Positions 20,486-28,641 of a stretch of 64,000 nt of DNA are shown one piece after another. How positions within the stretch are numbered: position 1 is the stretch's first letter; every line of letters begins with the position of its first letter. This stretch comes from Streptomyces europaeiscabiei. Its GTDB lineage: Bacteria > Actinomycetota > Actinomycetes > Streptomycetales > Streptomycetaceae. Location of the stretch: the NCBI RefSeq assembly GCF_036346855.1, contig NZ_CP107841.1:8436001-8500000 (forward strand), written 5' to 3'. The notes beneath the pieces are model-generated. The model was not told where the DNA came from. It saw nothing but the letters and a program-made list of their open reading frames with translations, and did not search any database. Position numbers and translations under genes: made by a program.

Positions 20486-21412
20486 TCAGTGCTTTGTGTT
20501 GTGCCACTTGGCCACGGCCAGCACGGCGTCGATGGCCGCCAGCGTGAAGAAGGCGCCGCCTGCGATGGCATAGTTCACGGCCCTGTGGTTGTCCGTTGCT
20601 TCCTGGGCCTCTCTGGAGAGCCCGTCCCAGTTGTTCTCAAGGTCCAAGCCCGTCACCGACATCGCATGGTTGCTGTTCCCGTCGGTGCTGACCCGTGACG
20701 ACGTTCCCGTGTGGTAACTGGTGCCGTGGGTGATCGCGTCATGGATGTGGGAGGAGATCAAGTCGAAGCGGGCACCCTCGGAGAAGGCCTGGACGAGGAT
20801 CAGCAGGGCTCGCGCCTGGTCCCGACCGGCTGACGTGACGTTCAGGTTGCCGAGGTCGTTGATCGATCCCTGGATGGCGCTCATGGAGATGCCGAGATCT
20901 CCCCGACCGATGCCGGCAGCCGACTCTATGCCGTTGTAGTTGAGCCAGCGCGGCAACTGTGTCGTGTGGGCGATGCCGTAGGTCGCGGGCCCTTCGCCCA
21001 GCCGGTAGTACTCGTTCGTGCCGTCGTTCCGCCAGCCGACGACGTAGAGGTCCCTCGTGTTGAACACGAGAGTGATCGAGTTGCGGCCGAAGGCCAGAGT
21101 GACGGGGAAGTAGTCGGTCGCGTCACGAGTGAGGGTCATGCTGCCATAGAGGTGGCTGGCCCTGAGCCGTCCCCGGATGTCCGCGAGGATGGCCGAGTAG
21201 CGCTTGGCGAAGTCACTGTGGACGCCGGTCGTCAGGTCGTAGCTGAAGCCGTCGGTCGCCTTGTCCTTGGCGACCGTCTCGATCTTGTGATCGAGCGAGG
21301 TGTGCTGTGTCGTGGCGAGCCCGTTCACGCTGGTGACAGCGAGTGCGCCAACGAGTACGGCCGGAATGACGGTGGAGGGGCGGAACCTGGAGAGCATCTG
21401 AGATCGAGGCAT
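20486..21412 (-). CDS. ribosome-inactivating protein (rRNA N-glycosylase)
   Basis: 308 aa, ATG 21412 after GGAGG. A signal or anchor segment spans residues 13-33. The rest matches the ricin/Shiga A-chain fold: YSAILADIRGRL (73-84) answers YTNFIRAVRGRL of ricin, LYVVGW (122-127) its AYVVGY, LNYNGIESAAG its NYDRLEQLAG, SEGARF (211-216) its SEAARF, and LENNWDGL (258-265) its LENSWGRL. All five active-site residues are present: Tyr123, Tyr159, Glu212, Arg215, Trp262. Such enzymes remove one adenine from the sarcin-ricin loop of large-subunit rRNA. A hydrophobic helix at 281-301 ends the protein, so it may be membrane-tethered. No immunity gene is recognisable. Streptomyces RIPs are known but rare. 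Confidence 0.88.
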   Translation of the reverse strand: MPRSQMLSRFRPSTVIPAVLVGALAVTSVNGLATTQHTSLDHKIETVAKDKATDGFSYDLTTGVHSDFAKRYSAILADIRGRLRASHLYGSMTLTRDATDYFPVTLAFGRNSITLVFNTRDLYVVGWRNDGTNEYYRLGEGPATYGIAHTTQLPRWLNYNGIESAAGIGRGDLGISMSAIQGSINDLGNLNVTSAGRDQARALLILVQAFSEGARFDLISSHIHDAITHGTSYHTGTSSRVSTDGNSNHAMSVTGLDLENNWDGLSREAQEATDNHRAVNYAIAGGAFFTLAAIDAVLAVAKWHNTKH

Positions 21413-21512
21413 GTCTTTCCTCCGTGCTAGGTGTTGGAGACATGCGCCAGCTTGGCTCGGGGGCGAGTCCGCGTCTTGGGTGGTTCTACGGAACGGCTAC
21501 CTAGTCGCCTAC

Positions 21513-23816
21513 CTAATGCGCCGCCCACCACGCGGCGACCTGGGCCCGGGAGGAGAAGCCGAGCTTGGTCAGGATGCGGTCGACGTGGCTGTCGATGGTG
21601 CGTGGTGAGAGCACGAGCTCGGCGGCGATCCGCCGGTTGGTCATGCCCTGGGCGACCAGCGCGGCGACCTGCTCCTCCCTGCGGGTCAGCGGGCTCACGG
21701 GCGGCGCGGCCCCGGCCGGGCCGGTAACGGTTCTGGTCTCTCCCTCGGGTTCCAGGGCGTAGTCGATGGCTGCGGCGGGGTCGTCGAGCGCGGCGCCGTC
21801 CCGCAGCGCCTGCTCGTAGCCGGCGCGGCCCAGAGCCTGGCGCACCTCGGCCGAGCAGCGGTCGTGGTACTCCATGTCCCGCGGCTCGCCCGCGGCGATG
21901 GTGACGCCGGTGGCGTGCCGCAGCGATCGCGCCACGCCCAGTAAACGGCCGGCCCGGCCATGGTCACCCACCGACGCAGTGATCCAGGCCAGCTGCTCGA
22001 CCATCTTGGCGACGCCGGTGGTGTCACCAAAGCCCCGCAGCGTCTTCAGCGCAGACCGCACCAAGCCCTCGGCCTCCGGCAGTTCACCCAGCGTCCAGGC
22101 ACGACGGCCCATCGTCATGAGCAGATGAGCACGGGCCCATCGCTCGCCGTGTACCGCCCCGGCCGCGAGCGCCTTCAGACCGGTCTCCGGCGCGCGCGGG
22201 TCCGCGGCCACATAGCGGAAGATGGCCAGCGTGTTCAGCCAGCTCACCTTGCCGAACGGGTCGCCGAGTGCGGTGTGTTCGGCCACTGCCCGTTCCACGT
22301 GGGAGAGCGCTTCCTCCATCCGGCCCTGGAACAGTGCCGACACACCTCGGTGGCCGCGTACATGGGCGAGCAGGACTGGTTCGCCCAGCTGCTCGGCCAG
22401 TGCACCAGCCTCCGCCAGCCACCCGTCCGCTGCCGTCAAGTCGTACTGGTTCTGCGCCACGAACGCGGCCGCCATCAACGCGTGAGCCCGCACCGGGGTG
22501 GGGCCGGGAGCCTCCGCGAGGGCACGCTCCAGTTGTCGGCGCCCCTCGGTGAGGAATCCGCCCGCGACCCAGTGGTGGATGAGGGCGCCGGCCAGCGCCA
22601 GGGTGGCCTGCGGGTCATTGCAGGCGGAAGCATCATGCGGCGCCGGTCTCGCACTCCGGTACTCCAGGGCCGTCAGCAGATTGCTGTGCTCGTCCCGCAG
22701 CCGCGCAAGGATCTCCGCCTGCCGCGGACCGAGCCAGTCCTCCTGGAGGCGCGTCACCAGGGCGAGATAGAAGTCACGGTGCCGTCGCCGCAGCCGCTGG
22801 TCCTCGCGGGCGTCGGCCAAGTGCTCGCACCCGTACTGACGAATGGTCTCCAGCAGCCGGTAACGTGGCACTGCGCCGCGATGGGCGCACTCCACCAACG
22901 ACTGGCTGGCCAGCCTGTCCAACAGGTCCACTACGTCACCTGCCTCGACGGCCCCGCCCGTGCAGACGTCCTCGACGGCGTCCAGCGTGAAACTCCCGGC
23001 GAACACCGACAACCGGGCCCACAGCACCTGCTCCGCGGGGGTGCACAGATCCCAGCTCCAGTCGATGGCCGCGCGCAGCGTTCGCTGATGCGGTCGTGCC
23101 GTGCGGCTGCCGGCCGTGAGCAGTGTGAACCGGTCCTCCAAGCGCTCCACCACCTGTTCCACCGACAGGATGCGCAGCCGGGAGGCGGCCAGCTCGATCG
23201 CCAGTGGCAGCCCGTCCAGATCAGCGCACAACCGACTGACCGTTTCCCTGTTCTCGTCGGTGACCTGGAAGTCGGGGCGCACCGCCGCGGTCCGGTCCCG
23301 CAACAGCTCCGCCGCCTCCGTCCCGTCCAGCGCCGGAACCGGAAAGACGTGTTCACCCGTCAGTGCCAAGGGCTCCCGGCTGGTGGCCAGGATCCGCAAC
23401 CCGGGCGCGGTCTCCAGCAGCTCCTGTGCCAGTTCAGCGCACGCGTCGAGCAGGTGCTCGCAGTTGTCCAGTACCAGCAGCACCCGACGCCCGGACAGAT
23501 GGGCGGCGAGCTGCTCACGGACCGGCCGGCCACCTTGGTCGGACAGCCCCAGCGCGGCCCAGGCCACGCCCGGCACGGCTGCCGGGTCGTGCACCGAGGC
23601 CAGGCCGATCAGCCACACCCCGCCCGGGAACGCCTTCACCGACGCGGCGGCCGTCTCCCGGGCCAGTCGGGTCTTGCCCACCCCGCCCGTCCCGGTCAGC
23701 GTCACCAGCCGCGCCGTCCCCAGAAGACGCCGCACCTCAGCGGTCTCCCGCCCCCGTCCCACGAAGCTCGTGAGCGGAGCAGGCAGGCCGCTCTCCCTTC
23801 CCCTCGTGACCGTCAT
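21513..23816 (-). CDS. large ATP-binding LuxR-family transcriptional regulator
   Basis: 767 aa. N-terminal FVGRGRETAEVRRLL precedes an NB-ARC/STAND-type ATPase with P-loop TGTGGVGKTRL (Lys48) and the Walker-B-like VLLVLDNCEHLLDA. A middle region of TPR-like helices follows, and the C-terminus is a LuxR helix-turn-helix (LTRREEQVAALVAQG, then SPRTIDSHVDRILTKLGF). Such proteins act as ATP-dependent switches that activate nearby operons. I chose ATG 23816, which has AAGGAGA upstream; ATG 23840 is possible. It reads toward the toxin gene, 100 nt away on the same strand, so the pair could be co-transcribed. Confidence 0.92.
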   Translation of the reverse strand: MTVTRGRESGLPAPLTSFVGRGRETAEVRRLLGTARLVTLTGTGGVGKTRLARETAAASVKAFPGGVWLIGLASVHDPAAVPGVAWAALGLSDQGGRPVREQLAAHLSGRRVLLVLDNCEHLLDACAELAQELLETAPGLRILATSREPLALTGEHVFPVPALDGTEAAELLRDRTAAVRPDFQVTDENRETVSRLCADLDGLPLAIELAASRLRILSVEQVVERLEDRFTLLTAGSRTARPHQRTLRAAIDWSWDLCTPAEQVLWARLSVFAGSFTLDAVEDVCTGGAVEAGDVVDLLDRLASQSLVECAHRGAVPRYRLLETIRQYGCEHLADAREDQRLRRRHRDFYLALVTRLQEDWLGPRQAEILARLRDEHSNLLTALEYRSARPAPHDASACNDPQATLALAGALIHHWVAGGFLTEGRRQLERALAEAPGPTPVRAHALMAAAFVAQNQYDLTAADGWLAEAGALAEQLGEPVLLAHVRGHRGVSALFQGRMEEALSHVERAVAEHTALGDPFGKVSWLNTLAIFRYVAADPRAPETGLKALAAGAVHGERWARAHLLMTMGRRAWTLGELPEAEGLVRSALKTLRGFGDTTGVAKMVEQLAWITASVGDHGRAGRLLGVARSLRHATGVTIAAGEPRDMEYHDRCSAEVRQALGRAGYEQALRDGAALDDPAAAIDYALEPEGETRTVTGPAGAAPPVSPLTRREEQVAALVAQGMTNRRIAAELVLSPRTIDSHVDRILTKLGFSSRAQVAAWWAAH

Positions 23817-24986
23817 GTCCCGGTTGTCTCCTTCGAGCATCGACCGCCGGGAACCGGCGCCGGCCGAGCGGTTTCGCGAAACACCGGCTCGACTCGTACT
23901 CCCGGCGGTAGCGGAACCTGAGGCACGACTCGTTTCCGCCGGAGGTGTGGCCGGCGACGACCTCCGGTCATTCGGTGCCTGCCTCCGAGGTCAGGCGGAT
24001 CTTCCCGGCCGCCCGTGCGTTCGCCTCCAGCTCGGCGGGCATCCCCCCGCCGGCCCCCGGCCGGGCCTCTCCTCGATCGTGCCCTCGGCATCGTCCTGCT
24101 CGCCCCGGCCGTTCCCGTCCCGGTTGCGTCAGTCGCTGATGGCCAGTGCCCACGGAGCGGTCGTCCGCGTCATCATCGGCAGTCGGGTACACGCCACGCG
24201 GTGCGTCGGCGTCGGACGAGTCCAAGAGCGTGACGTCGTCATCGTCACGGGAACACTCGTGGTCCGTCCGGGCCTCGTCGTTGCACTTGACAGCGTCGAG
24301 GTAGGAGAAACGGATAGTGTGCATGTTAAGTCTAGATATAACACGGGTAGATCCGATATTGGGGACTGGGTCAGTGGGCAGGAGCTGCACCGGACCGGCC
24401 GTGGCGTCGGTCGGCGTGGACGGGCTTCTTCGACGCGGGCAGCAGAGCTTCGACCTGCTGACCGCGGACACTTCCGCCGTTGTGCTGTGCCCCGAGGTGC
24501 GCGGCGCCAAGCCGCACGCCCCGAGGGGCGCGCCAAGCCGCAGTGACTGTTCGAGGGGGCTCGTGCGTCAAGGGTCTGCAGGTGGCGCACATGCCTGCCC
24601 TTCCGAGGGGTGCTCCGGCGCCTTCCCCGGCACCCGCTGTGGGCCGGACGCGGTTCTGCGTCCGAAGGAGGCCGTGGCGCTGTCGGACTGTCACCCGTCC
24701 CGAACCGGTTGGGGCGGTTGGATCCCGCACCGCACTCTGCCGCAGGCTGGCAAACGTGGACCGACGCCGGCCGGTCTCACGACGCTGTTCTCTGCCCCCA
24801 GGAACTCCGCCAACGGCCGGAGTCCCGGCGGGTGGTCGGGAGCGCCCACAAGCCGCGCACGATGGCCACGGCCAACCAGGAACTCACCCGAAGGCCACAT
24901 GGATGAGTGGATGCGGTGGGCACTCCAGGGAGGTAGTGCGCGCGGCGGGAAAGCCGGTACAAGCCTCGGGGTAACGTTCGTGGACA
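23817..24986. other. degenerate region upstream of integrase remnant
   Basis: 1.17 kb with no credible conserved gene. An AT-rich patch at about 24318-24362 (TCTAGATATAACACGGGTAG) stands out and could be a promoter or recombination site. A minus-strand frame beginning MHTIRFSYLDAV there is short, acidic and unrecognised. An 18-bp direct repeat (GCGCCAAGCCGCA) occurs near 24505-24545. The region looks like decayed mobile DNA. Confidence 0.45.
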
Positions 24987-25755
24987 TGAGTCTGGCCAGG
25001 CTGAAGGACGCCCTGAACCGGGCCGCGACGCGCCGCCTCGTGACCGTGAACGTGGCGAGCGACATGCACATACCCCTCGAGGCCCGGAAGTCGGAGCGGA
25101 AGACGAAGGCGGTCGTCCAACCGTGGAACGCCACGGAGACGGGCGCCTTCATCACGGCGACGGAGGGGGACCGCCTGCACCCGCCGCTGCGCTCGCTGAT
25201 GGGTCTGCGCCCGGCGGAGGTCTGCGGCCTGCGCCGGTCGTACATCGACCTGCACGCGGCCACTCTGAGCATCACACCGACACGCGGACCCTGATGGGGA
25301 ACCGCACCGTGGTGGATGGTGAAGAAGGACACCAAGGGCATGCCCGGCGAAAGCGTGCTGCCGCTCCCGAGCCTCGTACGCGAGGCGCTGACGGCGTTCC
25401 GCACCAGGCAGGCGAAGGAGCGCCTGGCGGCGGGCGAAGGGTACAAGAACAGCGGGTATGTGGTCGTGGGTGAACTCGGTGTGGTGCTGAACGGGCGGCA
25501 GTTGCGCGTCCGTGCGTACAAGGGCATGAACGCAAAGAGCCTCCGCAGGTTCCGTCGGTACGATGCCAGAGCGTCTCGCTTGACGTACCTCGCTGACAGC
25601 GGTGTGCCCGATCACCTGCTGCCATGTGGGCGGGGCACACCCACGCGAAGACGACGAAGAAGTGGTACGTGAAGCCGGACGTGGCCGACCTGCTTCCAGC
25701 AGCGGAGGCATGGGGGAGGTCTCGCGGGGAGTGTGTGACAGATCGTGACAGATGA
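24987..25755 (+). pseudogene. tyrosine recombinase (phage/plasmid integrase) remnant
   Basis: Pieces of one integrase in three frames. MSLARLKDALNRA to GLRPAEVCGLRRSYIDLHAA covers 24987-25280 with the first catalytic Arg. KKDTKGMPGESVLPLPSLV to YDARASRLTYLADSGVPDHL covers about 25318-25620. AGHTHAKTTKKWYVKPDVADLL reads from 25630 to the stop at 25753. The N-terminal arm-binding domain and the start are missing. The shifts near 25285-25320 and 25620 make it non-functional. The order and motifs fit pSAM2/SLP1-like actinomycete integrases. Confidence 0.88.
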
Positions 25756-25767
25756 AGGTGTGATCTC

Positions 25768-27066
25768 GTGAGTGAGGCCCAGACCTCAACGCTGCAATAC
25801 CGCTTTGACGGGCCGGAAGACGCTCCAGTCCTGATCTTGGGCCCGTCCCTCGGTACCACATGGCACATGTGGGACCGTCAGGTCCCCGAACTGACCAAAC
25901 AATGGCGGATCTTCCGCTTCGACCTACCGGGCCACGGCGGCGCGCCCGCCTACCCCGGCGGCTCGGTCACCGAGTTGGCTGCCCGGCTGCTGGCCACGCT
26001 CGACGCCGTCGGGGTGCAGCGGTTCGGCTATGCGGGCTGCGCGCTCGGCGGTGCCATCGGTGTCGAGCTCGCGCTGCGCCACCCCGAACGCATCGCCTCG
26101 CTCGCGCTGATCGCCGCCTCGCCCCGCTTCGGTACGGCCGACGAGTTCCGTCAGCGCGGGGTGATCGTCCGGACCAACGGCCTCGACCCGATCGCCCGTA
26201 CGTCCCCGGACCGCTGGTTCACCGGCGGGTTCGCGGCGGCGCAGCCCGCGATCACCGAGTGGGCCGTGCAGATGGTCCGCACCACCGACCCCGGCTGCTA
26301 CATCGCCGCCTGCGAGGCGCTCGCCTCGTTCGACGTGCGCGCCGAGCTCGGCCGCGTCGGCGTTCCCACTCTCGTGCTCGTCGGCTCCGACGACCAGGTC
26401 ACGGGCCCCGCCGAGGCGCGTACGCTCGTCGCGGGCATCCCGGACGCCCGGCTCGCCGTCGTCCCCGGCGCCTCGCACCTCGTGCCGGTCGAGCAGCCCG
26501 CCGCCGTCACCGACCTTCTCGTACGCCACTTCTCCACGGCGTGGCAGCCCGCCTACGACTCCACCACCGGCCAGGTCGCCATCCCGGCGGCCCCGGTCAA
26601 GCCGGCCCTGGCCGCCGTCCCGCCGCAGACCGGACCGGTCGCCGAGATCGCCCCGGCCGCCGCCCAGCCCGAGGCACAGGGGAGACCGGACCCCTACGAC
26701 GCGGGGCTCAAGGTCCGCCGCGAGGTGCTCGGCGACGCGCATGTCGACCGGGCGCTGACCACGGCGGACGAGTTCTCCGGCGACTTCCAGGAGTTCATCA
26801 CCCGCTACGCCTGGGGCGAGATCTGGGACCGGCCCGGCCTCGACCGCCGCTCCCGCAGCTGTGTCACGCTGACCGCCCTCGTCGCCGGCGGACACCTGGA
26901 CGAACTCGCCTTCCACACCCGCGCCGCGCTCCGTAACGGACTCACCCCGAACGAGATCAAGGAAGTCCTCCTCCAGGCCGCCGTCTACTGCGGGGTGCCG
27001 GCCGCGAACGGCGCGTTCCGCGTGGCCCAGCAGGTCATCCGCGAGGAGACCACCCCCGCGGAGTGA
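25768..27066 (+). CDS. pcaL: 3-oxoadipate enol-lactonase / 4-carboxymuconolactone decarboxylase fusion
   Basis: 432 aa joining PcaD (alpha/beta hydrolase, about 1-260) and PcaC (carboxymuconolactone decarboxylase, about 305-425, with HLDELAFHTRAALRNGLT and EVLLQAAVYCGVPAAN) through a Pro/Ala linker, as in actinobacterial PcaL of the beta-ketoadipate pathway. In the PcaD half the nucleophile elbow reads GCALGG: Ala92 stands where the catalytic Ser is expected, with Cys91 next to it. The acid (GSDDQ) and His (GASHLVP) are kept. GTG 25768 starts 13 nt after the integrase remnant. No other pca gene is nearby, so the operon seems to have been cut by the mobile segment. Confidence 0.9.
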   Translation: MSEAQTSTLQYRFDGPEDAPVLILGPSLGTTWHMWDRQVPELTKQWRIFRFDLPGHGGAPAYPGGSVTELAARLLATLDAVGVQRFGYAGCALGGAIGVELALRHPERIASLALIAASPRFGTADEFRQRGVIVRTNGLDPIARTSPDRWFTGGFAAAQPAITEWAVQMVRTTDPGCYIAACEALASFDVRAELGRVGVPTLVLVGSDDQVTGPAEARTLVAGIPDARLAVVPGASHLVPVEQPAAVTDLLVRHFSTAWQPAYDSTTGQVAIPAAPVKPALAAVPPQTGPVAEIAPAAAQPEAQGRPDPYDAGLKVRREVLGDAHVDRALTTADEFSGDFQEFITRYAWGEIWDRPGLDRRSRSCVTLTALVAGGHLDELAFHTRAALRNGLTPNEIKEVLLQAAVYCGVPAANGAFRVAQQVIREETTPAE

Positions 27067-27130
27067 TCCCCGGTCGGGAGCGACGGCCTCCGGTGGGCCC
27101 GGCACCGGTGGCCGGAGGCAGGATGGACCC

Positions 27131-27766
27131 ATGAAGCTCACGAAGAAGTCGCACGCCTGTGTCCGTCTGGAGAAGGACGGACGCACGCTCGTCATCGACC
27201 CGGGCGGGTTCAGCGAGGAGGACGCCGCGATCGGCGCGGACGCCGTCCTGGTCACCCACGAGCACCCCGACCACTTCGACGAGGGACGGCTGCGGACGGC
27301 CCTGGAGGGCAATCCGGCCGCCGAGATCTGGACGCTGCGGTCCGTCGCCGAGAAGATCTCCGCCGCCTTCCCGGGCCGGGTGCACACGGTCGGCCACGGC
27401 GACACGTTCACCGCCGCGGGCTTCGACGTCCAGGTCCACGGCGAACTCCACGCCGTCATCCACCCGGACATCCCGCGCATCACCAACGTCGGCTACCTCG
27501 TCGACGGCGGCCGCGTCTTCCACCCCGGCGACGCCCTCACCGTCCCCGACCACGCCGTCGAGACGCTGATGCTCCCCGTCATGGCCCCCTGGAACAAGAT
27601 CTCCGAGGTCATCGACTACGTCCGCGAGGTCAAGCCCCAGCGCGCGTACGACATCCACGACGCTCTCCTCACCGACCTCGCCCGCCCCATCTACGACCGC
27701 CAGATCGGCGCTCTGGGCGGCGCGGAGCACCTGCGCCTGGCTCCCGGTACCTCGGCGGACGTCTGA
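27131..27766 (+). CDS. metallo-beta-lactamase-fold hydrolase (UlaG-like)
   Basis: A 211-aa small MBL-fold protein. The metal-binding motif HEHPDH is at residues 43-48, with later ligands in HGELHAVIH and HPGDAL. It opens MKLTKKSHACVRLE, as do many UlaG/YcjG-like proteins often called Zn-dependent hydrolases of unknown substrate. ATG 27131 is 64 nt after pcaL on the same strand, so it may be read through from it. Confidence 0.88.
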   Translation: MKLTKKSHACVRLEKDGRTLVIDPGGFSEEDAAIGADAVLVTHEHPDHFDEGRLRTALEGNPAAEIWTLRSVAEKISAAFPGRVHTVGHGDTFTAAGFDVQVHGELHAVIHPDIPRITNVGYLVDGGRVFHPGDALTVPDHAVETLMLPVMAPWNKISEVIDYVREVKPQRAYDIHDALLTDLARPIYDRQIGALGGAEHLRLAPGTSADV

Positions 27767-27837
27767 GCGACGGGCACGTCGTCGCCCACGACCAGGCGGA
27801 ACCGGCGTTGTCAGACCCGCCCGGTAGGTTGTGAGGC

Positions 27838-28617
27838 ATGCGCATCGCGACCTGGAACGTGAACTCGATCACCGCCCGCCTCCCGAGGCTCCTGGCCTGG
27901 CTGGAGAGCAGCGGCACGGACGTGCTCTGCCTCCAGGAGGCCAAGATCGCCGAGGACGGCTTCCCGTTCGACGCGCTGCGCGAGGCGGGCTACGAGGTGG
28001 CGGTGCACGCGACGGGCCGGTGGAACGGCGTGGCGGTGATCTCCCGGGTGGGCCTGGAGGACGTGGTCAAGGGCCTTCCCGGAGACCCCGGCTACGACGG
28101 CGTCGAGGAGCCCCGCGCCCTCTCCGCGACCTGCGGCCCGGTCCGCGTCTGGTCGGTGTACGTGCCGAACGGCCGCGAGGTCGACCACCCGCACTACGCG
28201 TACAAGCTCCAGTGGTTCGAGGCGCTCAAGGCCGCCGTCGCCGGTGACGCGGCAGGCAGCCGCCCCTTCGCCGTCCTGGGCGACTACAACGTGGCGCCGA
28301 CGGACGACGACGTGTACGACGTCGCCGCCTTCGAGGGCCTCACCCACGTCACCCCCGCAGAGCGCGCCGCCCTCGCCTCCCTCCGTGAAGCCGGCCTCTC
28401 CGACGTCGTCCCGCGCCCCCTCAAGTACGAGCACCCCTTCACGTACTGGGACTACCGCCAGCTCTGCTTCCCCAAGAACCGAGGCATGCGCATCGACCTG
28501 GTCTACGGCAACGAGGCGTTCGCGAAGGCCGTGACCGACTCGTACGTGGACCGCGAGGAGCGCAAGGGCAAGGGGGCGTCGGACCACGCGCCGGTCGTGG
28601 TGGACCTGGAGGTGTAG
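27838..28617 (+). CDS. xth: exodeoxyribonuclease III
   Basis: A 259-aa member of the AP endonuclease/exonuclease III family. Motifs: RIATWNVNSITAR at the start, the metal-binding Glu in CLQEAKI, Tyr and Asp/Asn in GDYNVAPTD, and the C-terminal SDHAPVVVDLEV with the catalytic Asp-His pair. It cleaves at abasic sites and removes 3' blocks in base-excision repair. The length is the family norm. Confidence 0.95.
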   Translation: MRIATWNVNSITARLPRLLAWLESSGTDVLCLQEAKIAEDGFPFDALREAGYEVAVHATGRWNGVAVISRVGLEDVVKGLPGDPGYDGVEEPRALSATCGPVRVWSVYVPNGREVDHPHYAYKLQWFEALKAAVAGDAAGSRPFAVLGDYNVAPTDDDVYDVAAFEGLTHVTPAERAALASLREAGLSDVVPRPLKYEHPFTYWDYRQLCFPKNRGMRIDLVYGNEAFAKAVTDSYVDREERKGKGASDHAPVVVDLEV

Positions 28618-28641
28618 TTCCCGGGGAGTTCCCCGTCGGCC

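Noticed and set aside
24317..24986. Upstream part of a 325-codon frame leading into the integrase remnant
   Set aside because: Residues before MSLARLKDALNRA have no integrase character and look like random GC-rich translation; only the part from 24987 is kept.
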